DNA from: Stieleria sp. JC731
GTDB lineage: Bacteria > Planctomycetota > Planctomycetia > Pirellulales > Pirellulaceae
Length of the DNA: 64,000 nucleotides
Assembly: GCF_020966635.1 (NCBI RefSeq)
Contig: NZ_JAJKFQ010000005.1
Location: 248,001-312,000, forward strand
Direction of reading: 5' to 3'
Below are positions 18,890-27,557 of this stretch, piece after piece. The translations under genes and the position numbers were made by a program. Below the pieces are notes generated by a model that saw only the letters and a list, made by a program, of their open reading frames with translations, made no database searches and was not told the origin of the DNA. Each line of letters starts with the position of its first letter. Position 1 is the stretch's first letter.

Positions 18890-19819
18890 CTACTTAGGAT
18901 CCAGATTGGCTTTCAGTTCTTCTTCAGTGACAGAACTTTCGACTCCGGATTCAGGGACGTCAGCCTTCGCAATCCACATGACTGCATTGAGCACGACTTT
19001 GCGGAAGTTGTCATCGCCAAAGTTGTTGTGGAAATGACCACCGGTAAAGCCGAATCCTCGACCACCATCGGGTCGTTCGACCGACCACATCATCGCTTCG
19101 GCTCGCCCTTTGGATGCTTGGATATGTTCGTAGGGACCTGGGGGATAGACGTACGGTCCATCACGAACATCGTCTGATGGGGACGCAACCAAGATGGGGA
19201 CGAACTTCATGCCCTCGACTTCTGCAGGTTCGTTGCCGTTAATGCCCGAAAGGAAACGCATGTTGAAGTACCATTCGTCTTTGACTTTGAATGGTTCAAC
19301 GCCATTGGTGATCGGGTGTTTGGGAAAGTCATTGAAGACCGGTTCCCACATTGGATTGCACGAAAACATGTGTTCGTAATGTCCGCCGATCCAGCGTTTC
19401 ATTTCTTTGCCGGCTTGGTCCGCAACAACCTCGACGCCGTAATGCATGAAGCCCAGCCCGACGCCTTGTTCGGTCCACTTCTGAATGGTTGCCAGACGCT
19501 TGCCCTTTTCCTGGACGATTTCATGGCGTCCGCCACCATCCATGAAGAACACGACCGCGTCGGCTCCGTTGAAAATCGTTTCGTCTTTTGGCCAGCCGTT
19601 TAAAACGAAATGGACGTCAATGTCAGTGTTTTCCTGCAAACACTTCGTCATCAACTGAACACCAGCATTGAATTCGTGCATCCCTGCAGGGTGCGATGGT
19701 TTACCGGCGACGAGGACAACTTTCTGTGTTTCGGCGAAGGCATCACCGGAAGAGAGCAAACCAGAAAAAATCGAAAGGCTGATCAGCGCCAGCGCAGCGA
19801 ATGAACGTTTCAACGCCAT
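18890..19819 (-). CDS. Secreted ThuA-domain protein
   Basis: A 309-residue protein with a signal peptide (about 1-29, ending SSGDAFA). The rest matches the ThuA fold (trehalose-utilisation, glutamine-amidotransferase-like): KVVLVAGKPSHPAGMHEFNAGV, ADAVVFFMDGGGRHEIV, VGLGFMHYGVEVV, and the closing GGRGFGFTGGHFHNNFGDDNFRK, where no clear amidotransferase Cys is seen. ThuA proteins in planctomycetes are usually exported and associated with sugar catabolism; the biochemical activity is unproven for this branch. Terminates at the shared hairpin at 18815-18854. Confidence 0.88.
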   Translation of the reverse strand: MALKRSFAALALISLSIFSGLLSSGDAFAETQKVVLVAGKPSHPAGMHEFNAGVQLMTKCLQENTDIDVHFVLNGWPKDETIFNGADAVVFFMDGGGRHEIVQEKGKRLATIQKWTEQGVGLGFMHYGVEVVADQAGKEMKRWIGGHYEHMFSCNPMWEPVFNDFPKHPITNGVEPFKVKDEWYFNMRFLSGINGNEPAEVEGMKFVPILVASPSDDVRDGPYVYPPGPYEHIQASKGRAEAMMWSVERPDGGRGFGFTGGHFHNNFGDDNFRKVVLNAVMWIAKADVPESGVESSVTEEELKANLDPK

Positions 19820-20133
19820 GCTCCAAAGGTCGTGTGGGGTGGAAGGTGGGGGCCCGCGGTGGCTTGGTCACTGCCACGCTTCGATCTGCCCAAAGTTCGG
19901 CAGTGCGAAAGTGGAATATTTCAAACCCTTCATCTGTTGACACCGTTGTCGTGCTAAACGTCAGACAACCATCGTTTTGTTGGACCTGGCTATCTGAATT
20001 TAGAAGGGCAACTTAATCGACCACCGCAGGGCAGGCATTATCATAGCACGAACCTTCAAATATCACCCATGGCCGTTGGGAACGCGAAACGAATTGTCCC
20101 GTTGTTGGGCCGCCGTGTTTGATAACTGCCGCG
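19820..20133. other. Intergenic region
   Basis: Holds the minus-strand promoter region of the ThuA gene and the 3' flank of the ABC permease-CPBP gene. No gene, repeat or terminator-like hairpin was noticed. Confidence 0.35.
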
Positions 20134-22311
20134 TTAGATTGCTGGTTGGCGTGCGGAATCCTGTTCGGGTGGCGGGGTTTCGGTCCTGGTGGATTTTTTC
20201 GTCCCCCAAAAAACGATCCCGACGCCAAGCAAAGTGATCACGGTCAGGCCAGCGAGCCAGGTCACTGGCAAGTGAACTTGATCGGCGGCGTCCCCGCCCA
20301 AAAAGGTCAGTCGATCCTGATATTTCGCTACAAGTTCCAGCAGTGCGTTGTGCGTAAAGTGCATCAGGACGCCGGGCCAAACGCTGCCGGTTCGATAGGC
20401 GAGCCAACCGAGGATGATGCCGAGCAAAGTGGTTGGCAGGAATCGTTCGACCAAAAGTGTATTGCCAGTGATGACATGAAAAAGGCCGAAAAGGACGGCT
20501 GTGGTGGCGATCAGTTTCCAAGGCGAAAAGATCTTTCGGAGCGATGTAAATAGGAAGCCGCGAAAGCAAAACTCTTCGATCACCGCCGGTGTCAACGCCA
20601 AGCAAGAAAGCAGCAGCCACGCGGGAGCCAACTTAAAGTTTTCGACGGTCTTTTGTGTTTCCGCGATTCGTTCTTCGTCAAGGACGCCGATACCGACTTG
20701 CTGAGCCAGCACGTATAGCTCGTGCGCGAAAATCCAGGCACCCAAACCCATCAGGAATGCACCGAACAGACTGGTCGCATTCGGTGCACCCAATTGGTAT
20801 GTCGTCTTCAATTCCGACTTTGTGATTCGCGCTGCTAGAAACGGAATCAATCCGAATACCAAAATCAGCGTCACCGCACTGAGGATGAGCACGAAGTATA
20901 GATTCATGCCGGGGACGATCCCCATCAACAGATTGCTGACCACGTAGTAGGCGGGCACCAACAATGCCAACGTCATCGCGGCAGTGTGAGGCGAAGGCGT
21001 CTGGGAAGTCTTCTTCGGACGGTGCAGCATCGAAGCGAAGGTTTGTCCGCTGGTGCGGCTAACGGCATCATTGCCGAAGCACATCGAAGCAACCGCGACA
21101 GCAGCAGCGGCATAGCCGAGTGTACTCAAAACGGTGACCAATGCGGGCGCGGCTTCGGCCGTTCCCTGCAAAACCTCGCGAGCCAAAAGAACGATATTGA
21201 TCAGTGGAGCGATCGCGAGCGGCCCCGAAAGTGTCACTCCGGGAAGCAACGACAGCATGCCAGGCGTCAATGACAGAAGCATGATGGGGATCAAGTACGC
21301 CTGGGCTTCTTTGAATGACCGCGCGAAGCTGGTTAGCGACAACAAGACAGCCGAAAAGAATGCGCTAAACAGCACCAACAGCAGCAGGATTTGCAAGACT
21401 GCGAGCCAAGGGAAACCGGAGTCGTCGCCGGTTAGTAGCGGAAGCAGACGCCCGGCCCACAATGTTGTGAACATGGCTAACAGGTTGGCTATCGCGGTTA
21501 ATAGCGCCACCGTTACCACGGCGACATACTTTGAAAACAAGATGTAGGTTCGCGGAACCGGCGATGCCATCAAGGATTCCATCGTTCCACGTTCACGTTC
21601 ACCTGCTGTTAAGTCAATCGCCGGATAGACCGCGCCAGTGATGGTCATCAACACCAAAACGAGCGGAACAATCGTGCCCAGCATCGATGGTGACGAAGCA
21701 TTGCCGACGTCCTCCAAAATGATCGACGGCGGTGGGACGTAGTGTGTCACTTGGCTTGCCGTTGCTTCTGCGTAGGACAAACGCAGCCAGTGAATTCTTT
21801 CGGTGACGATGCGGGCAGCGGATTCGCTAACGGTGTTGCCGCGAAGGGCTTTGACTTCGATTACCGGCGGCGTCCCATCATTGATCGAAACAGCGATGTC
21901 AACTTTGCCAGACTTCAGTGCCTCAACCGGCGGCGAATCGTTCGTGGTGTTGACGACTTTAAATTTCGCGATGCGTCCGCGGCTGGCTTCGATGATCGCG
22001 TCCGGCGGTTGGCTTGATGGGCTTTCCAGCCAAGCCAGCAGCGCGCTACCCTCTTCGTCTGTTGCCACACCGATCGCGTATGGCACCTGTTCGGCATCAC
22101 GCGCGGCGTTAAGCAAAAAGCGGTTCAGCGCCATGCTAAGAAGCGGATAGACCAGCAATGGCATCATCAACAGTGTGACGATGGTCCGGCGGTCACGCAG
22201 TGTTTCGCGAAGTTCTTTTTGACAAAGACGCGCCAGTCGTCGGCCTGTACTGAAGTGCCGTCGCTGCGTCGTCGAGCGCTCGCGCGAAGGTTGTGATGAT
22301 TCCGGGGCCAC
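20134..22311 (-). CDS. ABC-2 type permease fused to CPBP intramembrane protease domain
   Basis: A 725-residue multi-span membrane protein starting at GTG 22311. The N-terminal 420 residues are a NatB/YhaP-like permease: an N-terminal TM, a long extracytoplasmic region with DIAVSINDGTPPVIEV, then TM helices around SPSMLGTIVPLVLVLMTITG and the AGERERGTMESLMASP loop that couples to the ATPase. From about 560 on is a CPBP (Abi/Rce1-like) domain: PAVIEEFCFRGFLF with the Glu-Glu and Arg, LFGLFHVITG with one His, and MHFTHNALLEL with the second His/Asn. These glutamates and histidines are the putative metal/catalytic set. The gene follows the ABC ATPase by 7 bp. Likely an exporter with a linked membrane protease; the substrate is unknown. 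Confidence 0.9.
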   Translation of the reverse strand: MAPESSQPSRERSTTQRRHFSTGRRLARLCQKELRETLRDRRTIVTLLMMPLLVYPLLSMALNRFLLNAARDAEQVPYAIGVATDEEGSALLAWLESPSSQPPDAIIEASRGRIAKFKVVNTTNDSPPVEALKSGKVDIAVSINDGTPPVIEVKALRGNTVSESAARIVTERIHWLRLSYAEATASQVTHYVPPPSIILEDVGNASSPSMLGTIVPLVLVLMTITGAVYPAIDLTAGERERGTMESLMASPVPRTYILFSKYVAVVTVALLTAIANLLAMFTTLWAGRLLPLLTGDDSGFPWLAVLQILLLLVLFSAFFSAVLLSLTSFARSFKEAQAYLIPIMLLSLTPGMLSLLPGVTLSGPLAIAPLINIVLLAREVLQGTAEAAPALVTVLSTLGYAAAAVAVASMCFGNDAVSRTSGQTFASMLHRPKKTSQTPSPHTAAMTLALLVPAYYVVSNLLMGIVPGMNLYFVLILSAVTLILVFGLIPFLAARITKSELKTTYQLGAPNATSLFGAFLMGLGAWIFAHELYVLAQQVGIGVLDEERIAETQKTVENFKLAPAWLLLSCLALTPAVIEEFCFRGFLFTSLRKIFSPWKLIATTAVLFGLFHVITGNTLLVERFLPTTLLGIILGWLAYRTGSVWPGVLMHFTHNALLELVAKYQDRLTFLGGDAADQVHLPVTWLAGLTVITLLGVGIVFWGTKKSTRTETPPPEQDSARQPAI

Positions 22312-22318
22312 GTTCGAA

Positions 22319-23047
22319 TCAGTTCCTGATCAAGTCGACGAAAATGTTGACAAGCGAATCGTGCCCGGTTTGCTGCTTCAGATCATCAAGTGACCCGCAA
22401 TATTTCAGACGCCCGGCATGAAGCAGTCCGAATCGATCGCACAATCGTTCGGCTTCATCCAAGCGGTGAGTGCAAACAACAACCGCCTTTCCACGGTCAC
22501 GAAGTATCTCAATGTAGTCGAAAATGGTCTGGACGCCGACGACGTCCAATCCACGTGTGGGCTCGTCAAGCAACATGACCGGCGGATCGTGGATCAAGCC
22601 ACGTACCAAGGTGACTCGCTGCCGTTGGCCGGTGCTCAGTTCGCCGGCTCGTCGATCGAGCAATTTTTCGACATCCAACAGACGAGCCAGTTCGACCGTA
22701 CGTGGCTCGGCGACTTCTGGTGGGACCCCATAGAGATCGGCAAAGTAGTGCAGCATCTCGCGAACGGTCAGCCACGGATAAACGCCGTCGCTGGCGGAAA
22801 CGAATCCGAGCCGACTTTTTACCGCCATCGGGTCTTCGGAAGTCCGCAGCCCGTCGACTTCTGCCCAGCCAGAATCTGGTGCGAGCAGGCCCAGGACCAT
22901 TCGCATGGTCGTCGTTTTTCCGGCACCGTTAGGGCCCAACAGGCCAAAAACTTCACCAGGACGGATCGTAAACGAGACGTTATCAACGGCGGTTAACGTA
23001 CCTTCGGTCAGATCAAACCGTTTCGTTAAAGCCTCGACGTGCAGCAT
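22319..23047 (-). CDS. ABC transporter ATP-binding protein (NatA-like)
   Basis: A 242-residue ATPase starting at ATG 23047; an upstream TTG (23077) is in frame but less likely, since the domain starts at MLHVEALTKRFD. Walker A is GPNGAGKTTTM, the signature is LSTGQRQRVTLVRGL, Walker B is VMLLDEPTRGLDVVG, and the H-loop is VVVCTHRLDEAERLCDR. It pairs with the fused permease-CPBP gene 7 bp downstream, forming an exporter of the Na+/antibiotic/bacteriocin-export NatAB class. The substrate is not predictable. Confidence 0.93.
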   Translation of the reverse strand: MLHVEALTKRFDLTEGTLTAVDNVSFTIRPGEVFGLLGPNGAGKTTTMRMVLGLLAPDSGWAEVDGLRTSEDPMAVKSRLGFVSASDGVYPWLTVREMLHYFADLYGVPPEVAEPRTVELARLLDVEKLLDRRAGELSTGQRQRVTLVRGLIHDPPVMLLDEPTRGLDVVGVQTIFDYIEILRDRGKAVVVCTHRLDEAERLCDRFGLLHAGRLKYCGSLDDLKQQTGHDSLVNIFVDLIRN

Positions 23048-23437
23048 GCTGATTCTGGTGAGTGGACGATCCGCCAAGGTTGTTCATTGAACCCGGCGTC
23101 CGATTGTATCAAGTCCGACTAGGGCTTGTCTTTTAAGCCTTGGCTTGAAGGACGGCTAGGTGGCAGATTTTGCTTTTCCAACGTGAACACCGGGTGCATA
23201 ATCTATTGGCGTAAGGCGTATGTGCATTCGGAAAGTGTGTGAATACGCCATTGTGCAGCAATCGCTTTAAATCAAAAACAAACCGAAAGACGGGTTCGAC
23301 ACCCTGGGCTTGTCGTTCCTTCTGCATGCCAGGAACCCTCTGGCGGGAGGGAGCCGCACACCGCATTGAGATCGCAGTGGCATTGATGGCTACTCAGGTG
23401 GGCCAAAAACTGGATAATCGGTCTCGGATTCGTTTGA
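23048..23437. other. Divergent intergenic region
   Basis: About 390 bp between the ABC operon (minus) and the BRCT-MerR-TPR gene (plus). No gene with recognisable content. Both promoters should be here but no clear -35/-10 pair was identified. Confidence 0.35.
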
Positions 23438-24958
23438 TTGAATGGATCGAAGCCTCATTTCTTCACTTTTAGCTACGCGACCCCACATACGATCCCTGTG
23501 CCCACCGATCCAGAATCCGTGAACCGATCTGAGCTGCTTTCATTTGAGGAAGCGATGCGGCGGTTTGCAGATGGTGCAGAACATGATTCTCAAGAATCAC
23601 TGCAGTCGAGGGACGAACCTGACTCGGATGACGTTCCAGGTCAGATCGAACTGGATGATGATTCCGCGATCGATGAATTGGCGGAACTCGATTTGGAGTC
23701 ATCTGCTAACGATGACAAACCAGGCGACTCCCAATCGCCGGCCGGAAAGAGAATCGCATTGGTTGGACGCTTTGGCAGTATGAATCGCCGCCAAGCCAGC
23801 AATGTGATCGAATCTTTCGGTGCGAAGGTCGTCGACCTACCACGCGGAAAGTCTCCGAACTACGAATCGCTTGTCAGTTGGGTCGTGATCGGTGCCGAGC
23901 AGCCGCCGCTAAGTGAATCCGAACTGCTTCCGACTGCGTTAATCGATGCGGCGGGACGCGGCGAAGTCGAGGTGATTCACGAGACGGAACTGTGGGAACG
24001 CCTAGGCCTTGTCGAATTGGAGCAACCGGTCCGACGGTATTGGACGCCTGCGATGCTTGCCGATTTGCTAGACGTTTCGGTGCGTGTCATTCGGCGATGG
24101 CATCGGCGTGGGCTAATTCGGCCTATCGTCACGCTTCACAAATTGCCTTATTTCGATTTTGCCGAGGTCGCAACTGCGAAGCGTTTAGCGGGATGGGTCG
24201 CGGCGGGAGCGGATTGGAAAGCGATCGAAAAGCGACTCGCCGAATTGGTTCGCGTCTTTCCGCACAGCACACGGCCACTGGATCAGTTAAGCGTCTTGGT
24301 TCAAGGCAAAGACGTCTTGCTGCGTCAGGGCGATGGCTTGGTTGAACCCGGTGGGCAGATGCGTTTTGACTTTGAAGATATCAAGTCCGCAGATGACGCC
24401 GACAATGAAGCTCGGCAAGTTTCCGAAAAAGAAGATTCGCCACTATTATTGGCCTTCGTCGATGCCGACCGTCCTCCGATGCTTCGCCAAGCGAACGAGC
24501 ACGTCAGTGATCCGCTGTTGGTGGACGCTTACACGGCCGAAGATGAAGACGATTTGGAAACCGCGATCGATATCTATCACGCGATCTTGGCACGGGACGG
24601 GATTCGAGCTGATATCTGTTTTCAAATCGGCGAGTTGTTGTATCGCATGAATTTTCTGGTGGCGGCAAGGGAACGCTACTACACAGCCATTGAGCTAGAA
24701 CCGGACTTTGTCGAGGCACGTGCCAGCCTTGGTGCGGTGCTCGCCGAATTGGGCCAGTTTGATCTTGCCGTCGCGGCGCTTCGTGGTGCGCTGACGTTCT
24801 TCAATGATTATGCCGACGTCCACTATACGCTCGCAAAGACCCTTGATCGCTGTGATCGCGAAATCGAGGCTTTGGTGCATTGGCAGCGGTTGATCGAATT
24901 GGCTCCCGATGGACCTTGGGCTGACGAGGCTCGTGTGCGTCTGGGAGTTGATGGCTAG
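23438..24958 (+). CDS. BRCT - MerR-like HTH - TPR protein
   Basis: Up to 506 residues. The first 100 are acidic and disordered. Residues about 104-185 look like a BRCT domain (KRIALVGRFGSMNRRQASNV, FGAKVVDLPRG, SWVVIGAEQPPL). Residues about 195-275 are a MerR-type winged helix (YWTPAMLADLLDVSVRVIRR, WHRRGLIRP, LPYFDFAEVATAKRLAGW). From about 345 on are TPR repeats (IDIYHAILARDGIRADICF, ARERYYTAIELEPDFVEAR, LAVAALRGALTFFNDYADVH). The start is unsure: TTG 23438, GTG 23498 and GTG 23519 all come before the acidic region and none has a good ribosome site. The combination suggests a DNA-binding scaffold tied to DNA ends or NAD+-ligase-like BRCT partners; no direct function can be given. Confidence 0.8.
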   Translation: MNGSKPHFFTFSYATPHTIPVPTDPESVNRSELLSFEEAMRRFADGAEHDSQESLQSRDEPDSDDVPGQIELDDDSAIDELAELDLESSANDDKPGDSQSPAGKRIALVGRFGSMNRRQASNVIESFGAKVVDLPRGKSPNYESLVSWVVIGAEQPPLSESELLPTALIDAAGRGEVEVIHETELWERLGLVELEQPVRRYWTPAMLADLLDVSVRVIRRWHRRGLIRPIVTLHKLPYFDFAEVATAKRLAGWVAAGADWKAIEKRLAELVRVFPHSTRPLDQLSVLVQGKDVLLRQGDGLVEPGGQMRFDFEDIKSADDADNEARQVSEKEDSPLLLAFVDADRPPMLRQANEHVSDPLLVDAYTAEDEDDLETAIDIYHAILARDGIRADICFQIGELLYRMNFLVAARERYYTAIELEPDFVEARASLGAVLAELGQFDLAVAALRGALTFFNDYADVHYTLAKTLDRCDREIEALVHWQRLIELAPDGPWADEARVRLGVDG

Positions 24959-25220
24959 CGGTTTCCCTCCGCAAAATCTTTGTTGCTGAAATCTTGGCTC
25001 AAATCGTTGTAGCCAACGTTGGAATGGACGAACGCATCACGCTAGCCATTCGCTGGCGGTTTTCTTTGGTAACACCGCGACATTCTTTTCGCTCGGTCAA
25101 TTAGTAGCGGTTTTGATGCACTGCCAGTCTGCAAAATGTGGATCTCACATCCAATGTGTCGTGGGCGTCTGGCGAGCTTCAAAACCGGGTTTTCGATAGT
25201 CGACAGAGCCGCCAAACCGA

Positions 25221-27038
25221 ATGAATTCGACGATGAAACGCAGAAAGCTAGTTCTCCAATCGCTGTCCGGACGTCTACTGATGGCGGGCGACCTTGACGC
25301 GAAGACAGAGGTTGCCGTCGAGAGCAAAACAGATGAGACGATCAGCAAAAGTGCCGCGATTTCCGGCGATGAACTGAAGTCGGATTCGATGGAAAAGTCT
25401 GCTACGACATCGCAAAGAAATGATCCGAAAGCGGTTGCGGTACTGGAGATCGAAGCGTTGGGAGAAATGTTCGGTGCTGACGAAGCGGTCATTCAGCGGG
25501 CCAAAGATGCCATCCAAAATGCATCAGTCGAGGGCAATGCGGTTCGACAAACGGCAAACGACGTGACTCTGCTGATTGTCGTTGATGGGATGACGCTTCC
25601 AAAGGAAGCAGCCAAGGCGGGACTGTCGGCGTCTGAATTGATGAAGTTCGCCGATACACTTGCCAAAATCGAACCCGATGATCGCGAAATACTGACCAAC
25701 CCCAAGACATACATTCAAATACTGAACGAAGGTCCTGAAAAAGGCGTCGATAACATCTACAAGAAATCCTTGGGCACCAAGTTCGGTGTTCCAAAGGAAT
25801 TGTGGGGAGGAATGACGAGCGAGCGGATGCTCAATGGAATCAGCCTTTCAGAATTGCTTAGCGATGGACAAGCTGCGACTGATAGGAATTATTGGGATGG
25901 ACTGGATAACGTCCAAAACGGAAAAGGTTCCAAAGAGGATTTCTTGAATCAATGGTCCGGTGGCGACTACACCAATTCGCCACTGGATGACTTTATCGGC
26001 GACGATTCTGTGTCCGATGATGGAGAGCAACCGATCCCTGATTCACCGAGTGGTGAGATCGATGAAAACGAGTGGATCGACGCAGACGATCTGCAAGACA
26101 TCGAAGGCGAGTGGGTTGACGATCCGAATGCGGATATCCCGGGTGCATATGGAAATGTCACGCACACGCCTGACGGCGGTTTCGACATCAGCGGGTACAA
26201 CGAAAACGGCGACTACTTTTCAGAACACTTCGCCCCCAACGGAAACGGTGGTTTCACCGGAAGCAACGGCGGCTATTCATCTCAAGTGCCAGCGGAAGGA
26301 ACCTATGGGGTATCGACCGGAGACGATGGGGCGACCGAAATCTACGTTTCGACAGAGAGCGGCGATGACAGCGCTGACTCTGGTTCCGACAGCGACGGCA
26401 CGGGCGATTCGGGATCGGACGATGACAGCAGCGACGATTCTGACAACGGTTCATCGTCCGATGATTCAAACGATGATTCCGAAGCCGACGAAACGCCTGT
26501 TCCCAATCAATCTGACGCTCCGGGGCACCTGCTGCTATGGGCTTTGATGAATGCCCATTCACCTGCCGGTCAACAAGTGTTGGGCATGATTCGGGCAGCG
26601 GTTGCGTCCGCGCAGAACTACGGCGGCAAGATCGATCCGATTGATGAAGGCAGTCGACTATCTGGGACGGCACTGCGATGGTCTTTGATGAATCCGAAGA
26701 ATCCAGCAGCCCAGGCCTACCTCGAGATGATCAGCCAAGTGGTTGGCCAAGCAGACGCCGATGGGGGCACCGACAATAACCCAGATCAATGGCTTTCTAA
26801 TCTGTCGCATCTCGCCGGTTCGACTGTCAATGTCGACTTCATTCTCGCCGGAGGCGGATTGATCGATCCGGTCGATAGCGATGGAAGTTACCTTTGGGGA
26901 TGGTCACCGATTCGCGGACCGGAAGGTGGAACTGAAGCCGAATCTGACGACGAGGACGGATCGTTCGCGATCAACGTCGACTTCCTGTTCACGACCAGCT
27001 TTATCAATTTTGATGCCTTTGAAGCTGCCTTGGCATAG
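25221..27038 (+). CDS. Large acidic secreted protein with LEPR-XLL-like N-terminus
   Basis: A 605-residue protein from ATG 25221 (a second ATG lies at 25233). The N-terminus KRRKLVLQSLSGRLLMAGD resembles the planctomycete LEPR-XLL-type leader seen on large extracellular proteins. Asp, Ser and Gly are very frequent; residues about 380-424 are almost pure Asp/Ser/Gly, a calcium-binding type of tract. Two related helical segments follow: HLLLWALMNAHSPAGQQVLG (about 435) and TALRWSLMNPKNPAAQAYLE (about 482), so this part is an internal duplication. Repeats of the pattern GYNENGDYFSEHF and GNGGFTGSNGGY are Gly/Asn-rich. Probably surface exposed or secreted; no enzymatic motif is recognised. It is flanked by about 260 bp upstream and 520 bp downstream without genes. 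Confidence 0.8.
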   Translation: MNSTMKRRKLVLQSLSGRLLMAGDLDAKTEVAVESKTDETISKSAAISGDELKSDSMEKSATTSQRNDPKAVAVLEIEALGEMFGADEAVIQRAKDAIQNASVEGNAVRQTANDVTLLIVVDGMTLPKEAAKAGLSASELMKFADTLAKIEPDDREILTNPKTYIQILNEGPEKGVDNIYKKSLGTKFGVPKELWGGMTSERMLNGISLSELLSDGQAATDRNYWDGLDNVQNGKGSKEDFLNQWSGGDYTNSPLDDFIGDDSVSDDGEQPIPDSPSGEIDENEWIDADDLQDIEGEWVDDPNADIPGAYGNVTHTPDGGFDISGYNENGDYFSEHFAPNGNGGFTGSNGGYSSQVPAEGTYGVSTGDDGATEIYVSTESGDDSADSGSDSDGTGDSGSDDDSSDDSDNGSSSDDSNDDSEADETPVPNQSDAPGHLLLWALMNAHSPAGQQVLGMIRAAVASAQNYGGKIDPIDEGSRLSGTALRWSLMNPKNPAAQAYLEMISQVVGQADADGGTDNNPDQWLSNLSHLAGSTVNVDFILAGGGLIDPVDSDGSYLWGWSPIRGPEGGTEAESDDEDGSFAINVDFLFTTSFINFDAFEAALA

Positions 27039-27557
27039 ACAGTCGCTACGACGAATGATTGCCGCCAGCAACCGTATCCACGGGAGAATCAATCGCGTGA
27101 TACGGCACCGGCGGCAAAGCTGCATCGAGCAGCGTATAGCTTCCGGACGCAAATAGCGGGCCGGATCTTTCCCCACAGTTTGGGTTGCGGCGGTGTAGCG
27201 ATTGGTGTGTCGCGAGTTTATTGACACAAGATGGTCGGCTTCACGCAGCGATCCAATAGACAGCCTGACTATTCATCTGCGGATTTTAAGACTGAAAAAC
27301 ATTGAGATCGACTCATTTCGTTTCCTTTCGCCTGGGTGTGCTGCGATTTCAGAAGTTTCCGCATTGCAGTATTGGGGGCATCGAAAAACAAGAGAGCATT
27401 CGACAGACAAGGGAAGATCTATCGTCGCTTGCGGCACGGCGGCATGCCGTTTTTCATAGCTACCAACCGTGATGGCTGGATGATATCGATTCAGACTGGA
27501 CTGATTCAATCCAATCGCGGACGTTGGCAACGCGCGAGTCTAAATCGCAATCATTGG
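27039..27557. other. Intergenic region
   Basis: About 520 bp between the 3' ends of the acidic secreted protein (plus) and the MFS gene (minus). Small open frames occur on both strands but none has a recognisable motif, and no strong hairpin with a T-run was found. I see nothing supportable. Confidence 0.35.

Noticed and set aside
18890-19819. ThuA gene as an active glutamine amidotransferase
   Set aside because: No nucleophilic Cys in the expected elbow is visible, as usual for this family.
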